DNA of 64,000 bases from Parapedobacter luteus. Lineage in GTDB: Bacteria > Bacteroidota > Bacteroidia > Sphingobacteriales > Sphingobacteriaceae. A program made the translations under genes and the position numbers. Each line of letters starts with the position of its first letter. The stretch's first letter is position 1. The stretch is taken from NCBI RefSeq assembly GCF_900168055.1, contig NZ_FUYS01000003.1, forward strand, positions 124,001-188,000. Reading direction: 5' to 3'. Positions 25,002 through 34,076 of the stretch are shown in pieces. A model generated the notes under the pieces. It did not search any database. It saw only the letters and a program-made list of their open reading frames with translations, and was not told where the DNA came from.

Positions 25002-26102
25002 ATGGCATTACAGTGCGGCATCGTAGGCCTTCCCAATGTAGGCAAATCCACGTTATTCAACTGCCTTTCAAACGCTAAGGCGCAGGCAGCTAACTTCCCT
25101 TTTTGCACCATTGAGCCCAATGTAGGGGTCATTACCGTGCCGGATGAGCGGCTGAATAAACTGGCCGAACTGGTAAAACCGCAGCGGATAGTGCCCAACA
25201 CCATCGAAATCGTGGACATCGCCGGACTGGTAAAAGGTGCCAGCAAGGGAGAGGGCCTCGGCAACCAATTCCTGGCCAACATCCGCAACACCGATGCGAT
25301 TATCCACGTATTGCGCTGCTTTGATGATGGCAACGTGGTGCATGTGGACGGGTCGGTCGATCCGGTGCGCGATAAGGAAATCATCGACACCGAGTTGCAG
25401 CTGAAAGATTTGGACACGGTGGTGAAGCGCATCCAGCGGGTTGAAAAACAGGCCAAGACGGGCGGCGATAAAGAAGCAAAGCGCACGTATGAAATCCTGT
25501 CTGCCGTCAAAAGCCACCTGGAATCTGGCAAATCCGCCCGCACGGCCCCGATTGCCAAAGAAGATTTTGAGTTTATCAGCGACCTCTCGCTGCTGACGGT
25601 AAAGCCGGTCCTATATGTCTGCAACGTAGACGAGGCGTCCGTCAATGCCGGGAATGCGTATGTAGACCGCGTACGGGAAGCTGTAAAAGACGAAGATGCC
25701 GAAGTACTCATCATCTCTGCCCAGATTGAATCGGAAATCGCCCAGTTGGAAAGCTATGATGAACGCCAGCTCTTTTTAGAAGACCTCGGCCTCAGCGAAT
25801 CGGGCGTAAACAAGCTCATCCGTGCGGCATACAAGCTCCTGAACCTGGCCACGTATTTCACCGCCGGTGTGCAGGAGGTACGGGCCTGGACCATCGAAAA
25901 CGGCTTTACCGCCCCGCAGGCGGCGGGCGTCATCCACACCGATTTTGAGAAGGGTTTCATCCGTGCGGAAGTCATCAAATACGATGATTTCGTTAAATAC
26001 GGTTCGGAAGCGGCGGTAAAAGAAGCGGGGAAACTGGCCGTTGAAGGCAAGACCTATATCGTGCAGGATGGCGACATCATGCACTTCCGCTTCAACGTAT
26101 AG
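25002..26102 (+). CDS. ychF: redox-regulated ATPase/GTPase YchF (Obg-like)
   Basis: A 366-residue Obg-family P-loop protein that hydrolyses ATP and associates with ribosomes and stress control. G1 is GLPNVGKSTLFN, G3 region is DIAGLVKGASKGEGLGNQFL, followed by the coiled insert and the C-terminal TGS domain (WTIENGFTAPQAAGVIHTDFEKGFIRAEVI) ending HFRFNV. All features are normal and the start ATG at 25002 gives the conserved N-terminus. The 13-nt word GCACTTCCGCTTC near the stop is repeated 30 nt further on, a small local duplication. Confidence 0.97.
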   Translation: MALQCGIVGLPNVGKSTLFNCLSNAKAQAANFPFCTIEPNVGVITVPDERLNKLAELVKPQRIVPNTIEIVDIAGLVKGASKGEGLGNQFLANIRNTDAIIHVLRCFDDGNVVHVDGSVDPVRDKEIIDTELQLKDLDTVVKRIQRVEKQAKTGGDKEAKRTYEILSAVKSHLESGKSARTAPIAKEDFEFISDLSLLTVKPVLYVCNVDEASVNAGNAYVDRVREAVKDEDAEVLIISAQIESEIAQLESYDERQLFLEDLGLSESGVNKLIRAAYKLLNLATYFTAGVQEVRAWTIENGFTAPQAAGVIHTDFEKGFIRAEVIKYDDFVKYGSEAAVKEAGKLAVEGKTYIVQDGDIMHFRFNV

Positions 26103-26280
26103 CGGGCCCGGCACTTCCGCTTCGTAACAATCCTGTTTGCTTTCATTGTTTTTATTGCGATATCAACCAAAATGCGATAAGATTGCAAGGCAAATGGCCG
26201 GATGATGGCTATTGCGCAGTGAGCAAACTCGAATTTGCCCCTCAACAGCGGAAACAACTCAAACATTTTATTAACTAACC

Positions 26281-28185
26281 ATGAAAAGTACATCGATTAC
26301 TTTATTTCTCTTGGTCTTTTTCTCATTTTTGACCAAGGGCCAGCGTTCACTCGTGGAGGTATGGCCTGAATCAGACACCACCACTACCTTCTACACCGTC
26401 AAAGGCGAACGATCAGGCATCAGCTATTTTAAAAAACATCAATTTGAGGAAGTGGAGTATGTCCCCAAGGAGACATTGACATTTGATAAATTCCACACGC
26501 CTGATGTCATTTACCATTGGTATAAAAAATGGGCGGATCAGTATCCGGACCTGATTGATTTTTATGAAGTGGCCCGCAGCTTTGAGGGCAGGCCCATCTA
26601 CCAAATGACACTCACCAACAAGAAAACCGGTAAGGATACCGATAAGCCGGCGGCTTTCTTTGAGGGTGTGAGGCATAGCGGCGAAATCACCAGCAGCGAA
26701 AGTGTGCTGTGGCTTACCAAGTACCTCATTGAAAACTACGGCAAAGACCCGCAAGTCACCGAATTGATCGACACGAAGACCATCTACCTGAGGCCGGTAA
26801 ACAATCCGGACGGCGTCAATATGTACATGCACACCGCTCAGCGCAACCGGAGCACGACACGGCCTGACGACAATGACGGTGATGGGCTTTTTGACGAGGA
26901 TCCGGAAGAAGATTTGGATGGCGACGGCGTCATCTACCAAATGCGGAAAAAAGCCGTGGGCGACGAGCTGAAACGCGCAAACTACGTCATCGATGACCGG
27001 GATGCGACAGGCCAGCTGATGAAACGTGTCCCCGAAGGGGAAGGCGAATACCTTGTCTATACCGAAGGCATCGATAACGATAAGGATGGCCGGTACAACG
27101 AAGACGGCATCGGCGGATTGGACCTGCACCGCAATTACCCTGAAAACTGGCGTCCCGAACCCGGAATGGATGCCACAGGCCGTGGCTACACCCAACGCGG
27201 CGCGGGGCCATTCCCGTTGAGCGAAATAGAAACCCGATCGGTTGTGCTGTGGCTGCTCTCCCACCCCAATGTTTCGGTGGTCAACTCGATGGACACCAGT
27301 GTGCCCATGCATTTGAGACCGCCTTCTACTTCAAAGAGTGCCGAAAGCATGTTTCCGGAAGACTTGGCAATCTATAAACACATGGACAGCCTGGGCTTGT
27401 CATTCACGGGCTATCCATGGGCGGGCGATGTCTACGAGACTTACGCTACGCGCAACGTTGGCGGCGCCGGGGATCCGCCCAAGCCTAATCCCCTATTCGG
27501 CCATGGGCCGGACTTCGGGTATTTCTATTACGGTGCCATATGGTATGGCGACGAACTGTGGAACGGCGGGCGCCATGAGGACCTGAATGGCGATGGAGAA
27601 ATCGATGCTTATGATGGATACTTGTGGGACCAGCAACATAATGGCGGCAGGGGTTACAAACCGTGGACTAAATTTATGCACCCCGACTTGGGTGAGGTAG
27701 AAATAGGCGGCGCCCATCCCAAGTTCTTTTCCCAGAACGCTCCCCCCAGTGTGCTGGAAAAATGGGCGAAAAATCAGGCGCTGTTCAACCTGGCCATGGC
27801 GCTTGAGCTGCCTCAGCTCCAGTTTGACGACGTTGTGGTAAAAGCGCTGGCCAACAACGAATACGAGGTGACCGTATCATGGACCAACACGGGGAAATTG
27901 CCCGTCGCACTGGAGCAGGCTAAGCTGGTGAAAATCGTACAGGAAGACCGCGTCATCCTCGAAATGGACCGAAAACTCCTAAGCGGCGGCGACGAAGCGG
28001 CAGTGGTGATTGCCAGCCCTGAAACGCGCGACAAGACCATCTATGCGGGCTACACCGGCGCCGGGGAATCCAAGACGGCCTCCTTCAAGGTACAGCTGAA
28101 ACAGCAGCAACCTGTGAAAGCGACCGTCAAACTTTTGTCTACAAGGGGTGGATACCTCGAACGGGAAATCACTATCGGCAACTGA
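26281..28185 (+). CDS. secreted M14-family zinc carboxypeptidase-like protein
   Basis: A 634-residue protein with a signal peptide (MKSTSITLFLLVFFSFLTKG). The M14 zinc carboxypeptidase domain spans roughly residues 70-440: H-x-x-E zinc pair in GVRHSGEITSSES, substrate-binding LRPVNNPDG, and LDLHRNYPENW where classic enzymes have DLNRN. The usual third zinc His region reads NSMDTSVPMHLRPPS. Two D-x-D-G-D-G blocks (DNDGDGLFDEDPEED, DLDGDGV) and later DNDKDG and DLNGDGEIDAYDG look like calcium-binding loops inserted in the domain. A C-terminal beta-domain of about 110 residues follows. It should cut peptides in the periplasm or outside; whether it is active is unsure. Confidence 0.85.
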   Translation: MKSTSITLFLLVFFSFLTKGQRSLVEVWPESDTTTTFYTVKGERSGISYFKKHQFEEVEYVPKETLTFDKFHTPDVIYHWYKKWADQYPDLIDFYEVARSFEGRPIYQMTLTNKKTGKDTDKPAAFFEGVRHSGEITSSESVLWLTKYLIENYGKDPQVTELIDTKTIYLRPVNNPDGVNMYMHTAQRNRSTTRPDDNDGDGLFDEDPEEDLDGDGVIYQMRKKAVGDELKRANYVIDDRDATGQLMKRVPEGEGEYLVYTEGIDNDKDGRYNEDGIGGLDLHRNYPENWRPEPGMDATGRGYTQRGAGPFPLSEIETRSVVLWLLSHPNVSVVNSMDTSVPMHLRPPSTSKSAESMFPEDLAIYKHMDSLGLSFTGYPWAGDVYETYATRNVGGAGDPPKPNPLFGHGPDFGYFYYGAIWYGDELWNGGRHEDLNGDGEIDAYDGYLWDQQHNGGRGYKPWTKFMHPDLGEVEIGGAHPKFFSQNAPPSVLEKWAKNQALFNLAMALELPQLQFDDVVVKALANNEYEVTVSWTNTGKLPVALEQAKLVKIVQEDRVILEMDRKLLSGGDEAAVVIASPETRDKTIYAGYTGAGESKTASFKVQLKQQQPVKATVKLLSTRGGYLEREITIGN

Positions 28186-28253
28186 TATGATAGCCCCCGC
28201 CGCAGCGAGGTAGTTCAAACCCGGCCATCGCTGCTTTTCTCAATCTTAAAAAC

Positions 28254-28284
28254 AGAAAAAGCACCTTTTAGCGGTGCTTTTTCT
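28254..28284 (+). terminator. terminator of the M14 peptidase gene
   Basis: AGAAAAAGCACC (28254-28265) pairs perfectly with GGTGCTTTTTCT (28273-28284) around a 7-nt loop; the T-tract is inside the stem, so it could act in both directions. Confidence 0.75.
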
Positions 28285-28285
28285 A

Positions 28286-28307
28286 TGTTCCCGAAGGGAT
28301 TTGAACC
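28286..28307. repeat. copy of the tRNA-Arg 3' end (left att site of an island)
   Basis: This 22-nt segment equals the 3' end of the tRNA-Arg gene at 39666-39687 with one change (T for C at the 17th base, in the T-loop). It starts TGTTCCCGAAGGGATT. The first 18 bases recur exactly at 39399 and 39533. It is no longer part of a tRNA and marks the left end of the 11.4-kb island. Confidence 0.75.
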
Positions 28308-28628
28308 TATCGGACAGCAATCTCTATCAGTATTTTACAGACTATCCTTTTCCAACTCACCGAATCGTTCACTGGTTTGATATACGTTTTAGCTGCAATT
28401 GCTATGATGCTAAGACAGAAAATTTTTGAGATAAAATAAACATCGAACAAGTCAAATTTGAAGGTATGGTTTAAGGTTCAATTCTTGAACAAATTTCGCT
28501 TTCATATTATTCTACGAAATGTGATTTAGACGAGGTTTTCCCATTTGAAGCAAACTAGCGACGTGTATTCGGGAAAAACGGTCATCAGGTCGGGAAATTT
28601 AGGTATCAGTGAAGGCTGCCCGCTGGTA
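28308..28628. other. A+T-rich gap at the island's left end
   Basis: About 320 nt without a believable gene on either strand, noticeably richer in A+T than the DNA to the left. No integrase gene, transfer origin or repeat pair is visible beside the left att copy. Confidence 0.5.
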
Positions 28629-28636
28629 TACCTTTG
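28629..28636 (+). promoter_or_regulatory. -7 element (TACCTTTG) of the redox-repair operon
   Basis: TACCTTTG fits TAnnTTTG and lies 32 nt before the first gene of the ten-gene operon. No good TTTG is seen at the usual distance upstream, which is common for promoters that need an activator. Confidence 0.45.
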
Positions 28637-28668
28637 TCTTATTAAAAAATTAAAAAGACATAAAAATT

Positions 28669-29973
28669 ATGGAACACAGAAAATCAGTTTGGTTATCCCT
28701 TGTAATACTGCCCTTCATATTTACCGCCTGTAATAAGGATGGCAACGACGGCCAGCAAATGGGTATGTCTTCTACTATTACGGTAGAAAATGTGCTTGAT
28801 TCCAGGCCTTTGGTACAATCGGGAACTTTCGAGAATGACGGAAATGCACCCGTGATCATGCCCGGTGAATCCATTTCGTTCCAATTTTCGGCAGCCAAAG
28901 GCCAGGCGCTTTCATTTGCCACCATGTACGGTTGGTCAAGCGACCTTTTCTTCGCACCAGAAAATCCGGGAATTACATTGTATGAGGAAGATGGCACCCC
29001 CATTGAAGGCGATGTTTCTTCACAGATCAAGTTATGGGATAACGGTACCCGCATTAACCAAGCTCCCGGACCAGATGTTATCCGGCCTGGAACGCCTGAG
29101 GCCACGGCACAAAATATTACTGAAGTTACGGGTATCGATGCACAGGGTAACACCTATGCAGCAGCCTCTTCTTTAATGAAAGCAAGCCTGCATTATGAGG
29201 GTAATTCAACCTTTACCATAACCATCGAAAACACCTCAGGCGGCACCGACAATGTAACCCCTTACAGCCCCGGTGTGTGGGCTATTTCCTATATAGCGGG
29301 AGGAGACCTTTTAGACCCTACGCCATTATTTGAAGCCGGCCAACCCTCCACAAATGGCCTTACCAATATTGCGGAAATGGGAGACAACAGTGTATTGAGT
29401 GAGTATATCGCTGGACAGACCGGTATCTTCACACCACTTTCTCCTATACTCGTTGTCGTTTACAATGGTATTGAAAACCCTATCTATAAAACAGGAGAAA
29501 CAGACCGTGGGGAAGGTTTAAAGGAGTTGGCCCAACAAGGCGATGCTTCGGGACTTGCCAATTATCTTAAAGCCGTAGACGGTGTAAAAGAAGTATACGT
29601 ATTACCTGCGGAAAATTCAACCATATTGCTACCGAAAATAGGCGACCAAGCAGGAAGCAGCGTAATGCAACAATTGAACATTGCCGAAGGTGACCGATTG
29701 GCCATTGCCACGATGTATGGCTTTTCAAATGACTGGTTCTTTGCATCGAAGGATAACGGTGTAGATGCCTCCCAAAAAGGAGATATCTCTAGCTCCATTG
29801 CTTTGTACGATAACGGAACAGCGGTGGATCAATTCCCGGGCGCAGGGATCACGCAGTTTAACCTGGCGGGCACCCCTTTGGAAGAAAGCAAAGCCATCGA
29901 AGGAGTGCCAAACCCCAACGTTTTCACCACTTTACCGGCTATTAAGGAAATTATCAAAGTGACGCTCCAATAA
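28669..29973 (+). CDS. spondin-domain lipoprotein, two tandem domains
   Basis: A 434-residue exported lipoprotein (signal peptide with lipobox FTAC, Cys at about residue 21). Two related spondin_N-like halves are visible: residues ~35-215 with SFATMYGWSSDLFFAPENPGI and SSQIKLWDNGTRINQAPG, and residues ~225-430 with AIATMYGFSNDWFFASKDNG and SSSIALYDNGTAVDQFPGAG. Bacterial spondin proteins are surface or periplasmic and poorly characterised; some lie near redox genes. It is the first gene of the operon and precedes the first AhpD-like gene by 68 nt. Its role with the thiol enzymes is not known. Confidence 0.85.
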   Translation: MEHRKSVWLSLVILPFIFTACNKDGNDGQQMGMSSTITVENVLDSRPLVQSGTFENDGNAPVIMPGESISFQFSAAKGQALSFATMYGWSSDLFFAPENPGITLYEEDGTPIEGDVSSQIKLWDNGTRINQAPGPDVIRPGTPEATAQNITEVTGIDAQGNTYAAASSLMKASLHYEGNSTFTITIENTSGGTDNVTPYSPGVWAISYIAGGDLLDPTPLFEAGQPSTNGLTNIAEMGDNSVLSEYIAGQTGIFTPLSPILVVVYNGIENPIYKTGETDRGEGLKELAQQGDASGLANYLKAVDGVKEVYVLPAENSTILLPKIGDQAGSSVMQQLNIAEGDRLAIATMYGFSNDWFFASKDNGVDASQKGDISSSIALYDNGTAVDQFPGAGITQFNLAGTPLEESKAIEGVPNPNVFTTLPAIKEIIKVTLQ

Positions 29974-30041
29974 AAATCAATAATCAGACAACAGGAAGGG
30001 GCTGTCGCAATGCACCTCTTCTCTTTTCAAAAAAAATCAAG

Positions 30042-30602
30042 ATGGAAAATGGATTCAGTATATTAAAAAAAGAGGAAGTATCGGAGAAGAATCGGGAGCT
30101 TTTCGAAAAGATGGAGCGCTCCTTTGGCAAAGTGCCGAACCTTTATAATGTGATAGCCCATTCGGAACATGCGCTGGCGGCTTACTTGCATTTGGAAGAA
30201 AGTCCCACCTCACTCTCCACTAAGGAAACGGAAGCTGTTAACTTGGTGGTCAGCCAGACCAATAACTGCCTTTATTGTCTCAGTGCTCATACCATAATCG
30301 CCGGGTCGGCAGGTATCAGCGCGGAGATGGCGATGGAGATCAGAGCAGGAAATGTTTCTTCCGATGAGAAATTAGACCGTTTGGTCAAGCTGGCAAAAGC
30401 GATAACCGAAAACCGCGGATCTATTGATGAGTCCCGATTGACACTGTTCTTCGGAGTGGGATACACGAGGGAAAATTTGGTCGACCTGATCATGTTGATC
30501 GGCGACAGAACAATCAGCAACTTACTGCACGCTGTGACACAAGTGCCGATTGACTTTCCCTTAGCAAAGGAAATTTTGGATCAAGAAACATTAAATCAAT
30601 GA
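30042..30602 (+). CDS. carboxymuconolactone decarboxylase/AhpD-like alkylhydroperoxidase 1
   Basis: A 186-residue helical protein of the CMD/AhpD family. The redox site is intact: CLYCLSAH (C-x-x-C-x-x-x-H) near residue 80, as in AhpD where the two Cys reduce peroxides or recycle a peroxiredoxin. The N-terminal PNLYNVIAHSEHALAAYLHLEE is the usual peroxidase-related (YciW/Atu0492-type) opening. No signal peptide is seen. It overlaps the peroxiredoxin gene by 4 nt (ATGA), which supports a functional pair. Confidence 0.88.
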   Translation: MENGFSILKKEEVSEKNRELFEKMERSFGKVPNLYNVIAHSEHALAAYLHLEESPTSLSTKETEAVNLVVSQTNNCLYCLSAHTIIAGSAGISAEMAMEIRAGNVSSDEKLDRLVKLAKAITENRGSIDESRLTLFFGVGYTRENLVDLIMLIGDRTISNLLHAVTQVPIDFPLAKEILDQETLNQ

Positions 30603-31312
30603 AAATCATGAGAACAATAAACCTACAGGCTTTACTTTCCGTAATGACATTTACAGGGATAAGCACCATCGTGATACCGGATATAACCATGGCTCAGGAT
30701 AGTATGGATAAGAAAAACAAGATGGAGATATCGTCGGGAATGAATAAGGATGAACCGATGTATAGAATACCAGAGAAACCGGAGGACATCAGCCCCCTGC
30801 TTATCGGTGAGTCGATTCCAACAGTAACACTTAAGGATGCAAAGGGCATGGCCTTTGATCTGAACAGAGCTGTATCAAGCAAGCCGACCATTCTTGTTTT
30901 TTACCGGGGTGGCTGGTGCCCTTATTGCACCAAGCAACTATCCGGCCTACAGGAATTGACACCGGAGCTCGAAAAAATGGGCTATCAACTGTTGGCCATT
31001 AGTACGGATAGTCCGGAAGGATTAATGGAATCAGCCAACGAACAACAGCTTGGTTATACCCTACTCTCGGATGCCGGCCTACAGGTTTCCAAAAAATTTG
31101 GTCTGGCCTTCAAGGCGCCAAAAGGTTATTGGGAAATGCTGCCAAAAACTACCGGAGGAATGAATAAGGATCTGCTATTGCCCGTTCCTTCGGTCTTTAT
31201 TTTGGACAAAGCGGGCAAAATACATTATGAATATATTAATCCCGATTTCAAACAGCGCCTCAGCCCGGAACTGCTGAAAGCGGTGGCAACAACGATTTAC
31301 AATGAACTGTAA
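30599..31312 (+). CDS. exported peroxiredoxin-like (AhpC/TSA) protein
   Basis: A 237-residue thioredoxin-fold peroxidase. The N-terminus (INLQALLSVMTFTGISTIVIP) is a signal peptide or membrane anchor. The active site FYRGGWCPYCTKQL has C-x-x-C, as in the AhpC/TSA_2 (peroxiredoxin-like) group, followed by ISTDSPEGL and the C-terminal VPSVFILDKAGKIHYEYINPDFKQR. It would reduce peroxides outside the cytoplasmic membrane. Start by 4-nt overlap with the AhpD-like gene; its own end overlaps or abuts the next gene. Confidence 0.85.
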   Translation: MKIMRTINLQALLSVMTFTGISTIVIPDITMAQDSMDKKNKMEISSGMNKDEPMYRIPEKPEDISPLLIGESIPTVTLKDAKGMAFDLNRAVSSKPTILVFYRGGWCPYCTKQLSGLQELTPELEKMGYQLLAISTDSPEGLMESANEQQLGYTLLSDAGLQVSKKFGLAFKAPKGYWEMLPKTTGGMNKDLLLPVPSVFILDKAGKIHYEYINPDFKQRLSPELLKAVATTIYNEL

Positions 31313-31322
31313 GATGATAAGC

Positions 31323-31778
31323 ATGAACAGATACCCCAAAGCAATGGCCTATTTATTTTTTTTTCTGACATTGTGTCTAAGCGGTGAGGGCATGGGGCAA
31401 ACGAAAGCGGATTCCAATAGGCCAAAAGGTATCCACTTTACCGATGGCCTATGGAAGGATATCGCTGCCAAGGCGAAGGAAAGCGGTAAGTATATTTTTG
31501 TAGACGCTTATACAACCTGGTGCGGCCCATGTAAACTTTTGAAATCAAAAACGTTTCTTGAGGAAAGGGCAGGAGCTTATTTCAATAATCATTTCATTAA
31601 CTATACCGTGGATACGGAAAAGGGTGAAGGCATCCAACTTGCGGAACAATGGGATGTAACGGCCTATCCCACCCTGCTTTTCTTCAGTCCGGAGGGAAAA
31701 CTGCTCTTGCAGCAGGTAGGTTTTGTGGACGGAGACAAGCTTATTGAATTCGGAAAGCAGGCGAAGGCAAAGAAATAG
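31323..31778 (+). CDS. exported thioredoxin-family protein
   Basis: A 151-residue thioredoxin-fold protein with a signal peptide (AMAYLFFFLTLCLSGEGMG) and the motif YTTWCGPCKLLKSKTF (WCGPC, the classical reductase-like active site). cis-Pro lies in VTAYPTLLFF. I chose the ATG at 31323; a start at 31302 would overlap the peroxiredoxin gene by 11 nt. It probably passes electrons from the DsbD-like protein encoded later in the operon to the exported peroxiredoxin or methionine sulfoxide reductases (inference). Confidence 0.85.
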   Translation: MNRYPKAMAYLFFFLTLCLSGEGMGQTKADSNRPKGIHFTDGLWKDIAAKAKESGKYIFVDAYTTWCGPCKLLKSKTFLEERAGAYFNNHFINYTVDTEKGEGIQLAEQWDVTAYPTLLFFSPEGKLLLQQVGFVDGDKLIEFGKQAKAKK

Positions 31779-31817
31779 CTGTTTTGTTTAATCACAGTTA
31801 ACATTTAAACCGACAAA

Positions 31818-32573
31818 ATGGGATGGAATCTAAAAGGCAGATTAACGCTGGTAGCGGGTGGTTCGAAAGGAATAGGAAAAGCTATTGTAAGTGAATTTCT
31901 TGAACTTGGAGCAACGGTCATGCTTGTTGCGAGGAAACAGGAGAACATCGATACGGTAGAAAACGAATTAAAAAACGAACACTTAATGACGCTACGGGGC
32001 GATGTCACAGATGCGGCATTCAGGAAGACCATAGTCCAGTCCATCAGTAAATCGTGGGGGAGGCTGGATGTCTTGGTCAACAATGCGGGCATGAACATTC
32101 GTAAACCATCGAACGAGCTTAGCAACGAAGAGCTGCAACAACTGATGGAGTTAAATCTTTACGCACCCTTTTTACTCAGTAGGGAATTGTATCCGCAACT
32201 GGCCGAAGGACAAGGCTCTTCGGTCATCAACATCTCTTCGGTAGCCGGCCTGATGGAAGCCGGCACCGGCGCCCCGTACGGCATGTCCAAATCAGGACTA
32301 TTGCAGCTTACGCGGAGCCTTGCTGCCGAGTGGGCAAACCGGGGGATAAGGGTAAATACCGTTTCTCCGTGGTTTACCCGTACACCGGCTACTCGCCCGC
32401 TACTGGACAATTCCCAAAAGTTGGAAAGCATCGTCTCACGCACCCCACTCGGAAGAGTGGCCGTCCCAGAGGAAATTGCCGCAGCGGTTGCTTTCCTGGC
32501 TATGGAAAAGGCATCCTTTATAACCGGTCAGAATATTATTGTGGACGGCGGCGCAACCTCCGTGATTTTATGA
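31818..32573 (+). CDS. short-chain dehydrogenase/reductase
   Basis: A 251-residue cytoplasmic SDR with the cofactor motif AGGSKGIGKA (normally TGGxxGIG; Ala replaces Thr), NNAG at residues ~89-92, the catalytic Ser in NISSVAG and YGMSKSG with Tyr and Lys. The sequence WNLKGRLTLVAGGSKGIG--I and the end SFITGQNIIVDGGATSV resemble tropinone-reductase-like SDRs. NADPH preference is suggested by the Arg/Lys (RKQ) after the second strand. Its substrate in this redox operon is unknown; a reactive carbonyl is conceivable. Confidence 0.88.
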   Translation: MGWNLKGRLTLVAGGSKGIGKAIVSEFLELGATVMLVARKQENIDTVENELKNEHLMTLRGDVTDAAFRKTIVQSISKSWGRLDVLVNNAGMNIRKPSNELSNEELQQLMELNLYAPFLLSRELYPQLAEGQGSSVINISSVAGLMEAGTGAPYGMSKSGLLQLTRSLAAEWANRGIRVNTVSPWFTRTPATRPLLDNSQKLESIVSRTPLGRVAVPEEIAAAVAFLAMEKASFITGQNIIVDGGATSVIL

Positions 32574-32640
32574 AAGACGGTAGAAAAAAGTAAATATATT
32601 CGTACAGGAATAGACTTCACAGTAAATAAACCGGACGAAA

Positions 32641-33498
32641 ATGATCAGTGAATACAATGAAAAGGGAACGCTCGGGCGTTTTGTCATGCACAATAACAAC
32701 CAACTGCTTTCGGGCAGAGGCCTGCGAGACCGGAATCCGGAACCCGTCAACACCTTTGTTTATAATAGAGGTACGGCACAGCAGGTAAAAATCGACGAGG
32801 TGACCTACACGATGCCCGAAGCGAGTATCCTGCCCTTGGTGTCCAACCAGCACTTCCAGTTCGAGCGGCCCGGAGAGCTGGTGGCCTGGCAGTTTAACCG
32901 TGAGTTTTATTGTATCCTGAACCACGATAAGGAAGTAGGATGTGCGGGCTTTCTTTTCTATGGAATACACCATCCCATGTTTATCAAACTGGAACCCGCG
33001 GAAGTAAAGGAAATAGAAGAACTGTCGCGTGTATTTTCCTTTGAAATGCTGGTCAGGGATAACTTCCAGGGAGAAATGCTACGCGTACTGCTGAAAAGGG
33101 TGATTATCAAAACAACGCGAATAGCCAAACAGCAGAGTGAAAGTTACCGGTTGTTTCCAGATGAAAAAATGGATCTGATGCGGATGTTTTCGCTGATACT
33201 CGAAGACAATTTCAAAAAGGAACATGAGGTAAGGTTCTATGCCGCGGCACTGAATAAATCGCCCAAAACGCTTAGCAATACATTTGCACTTTTAAAGCAA
33301 CCGGCTCCTTCAGTTCTTATTCGTAACCGGATTATTCTGGAGGCTAAACGGTACCTGCATTATACCGACAAGTCTGCCAAAGAAATAGCCTACGAACTGG
33401 GATTTGAAAGTTCCGCTCATTTCAGCCGGTTCTTTAAACAGCATACCGGAAGCAATGCCTCCGAATTCAGGACAATAGAGCAGAATGACAAGTATTAA
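32641..33498 (+). CDS. AraC-family transcriptional regulator
   Basis: A 285-residue regulator with an N-terminal cupin-like sensor (RGTAQQVKIDEVTYTMPEASILPLVSNQHFQFERPGELVAWQF) and a C-terminal double helix-turn-helix (SAKEIAYELGFESSAHFSRFFKQHTGSNASEFR). The sensor contains a CILNHDKEVGCAGF stretch with two Cys ten residues apart in a redox context, which could be oxidation-sensitive, as in the HOCl sensor RclR, though the fold position differs and this is speculation. It sits in the middle of the operon and probably activates it, given the missing -33 element upstream of the first gene. Confidence 0.88.
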   Translation: MISEYNEKGTLGRFVMHNNNQLLSGRGLRDRNPEPVNTFVYNRGTAQQVKIDEVTYTMPEASILPLVSNQHFQFERPGELVAWQFNREFYCILNHDKEVGCAGFLFYGIHHPMFIKLEPAEVKEIEELSRVFSFEMLVRDNFQGEMLRVLLKRVIIKTTRIAKQQSESYRLFPDEKMDLMRMFSLILEDNFKKEHEVRFYAAALNKSPKTLSNTFALLKQPAPSVLIRNRIILEAKRYLHYTDKSAKEIAYELGFESSAHFSRFFKQHTGSNASEFRTIEQNDKY

Positions 33499-33509
33499 AT
33501 GAAAAAGTG

Positions 33510-34076
33510 ATGGTAGCAATAGAAATGCCCAATAGGGAGTCGGTAAGCCAAGCAAACAGAAATTATATTGCGTATTTCGAAAAACGGATCGGGCATATAC
33601 CGAACCTCTTTCTATCCATGATGCACTCAGAGCACGCTTTTGACACCTATTTTCATTTTCAGGGCCGCAAAAACTCCCTCACCCTCAGGGAGCGGGAAGT
33701 CGTGAGTTTGGTAATGGCACAATGCAACAGCTCGCTCTACTGCCTCAGTGCACATACAATGATCGCCAAACTTAACGGCTTCAGCGATAATGAAATTATG
33801 CAGCTAAGGCAAGGAAAGGTCGAATTTGATCCCAAACTGGATGTATTGGCGCGACTTGTCAGAGTAGCGACGGAACACAGAGGCTGCGATATAGCGGATG
33901 AACTGAGCGCCTTTTTTGGTGCGGGATACACGGACGAACATTTGATAGACCTTGTTCAGACCATGGGTGAAAATTACATAGGTAACTTCACAGCAAAAAC
34001 CTTGCAGGTACCTATTGATTTCCCATTGGCACCGGAACTTGATAAACATAATGATCATGAAAACAACAGGAAATAA
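33510..34076 (+). CDS. carboxymuconolactone decarboxylase/AhpD-like protein 2, CxxC changed to SxxC
   Basis: A 188-residue paralogue of the first AhpD-like protein (EKRIGHIPNLFLSMMHSEHAFDTYFHFQGR; VPIDFPLAPELDKH). Where the first copy has CLYCLSAH, this one reads SLYCLSAH, so the first redox Cys is Ser; another Cys lies three residues earlier (CNSSLYC). It may therefore use a different disulfide or have lost peroxidase cycling. Start at the ATG 33510, right after GAAAAAG; a GTG at 33507 is the next codon upstream. Overlaps msrA by 20 nt if that starts at 34057. Confidence 0.85.
   Translation: MVAIEMPNRESVSQANRNYIAYFEKRIGHIPNLFLSMMHSEHAFDTYFHFQGRKNSLTLREREVVSLVMAQCNSSLYCLSAHTMIAKLNGFSDNEIMQLRQGKVEFDPKLDVLARLVRVATEHRGCDIADELSAFFGAGYTDEHLIDLVQTMGENYIGNFTAKTLQVPIDFPLAPELDKHNDHENNRK

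Noticed and set aside
26080-26122. GCACTTCCGCTTC repeated at the ychF stop codon
   Set aside because: A single 13-nt duplication 30 nt apart; no sign of function or of a mobile element.
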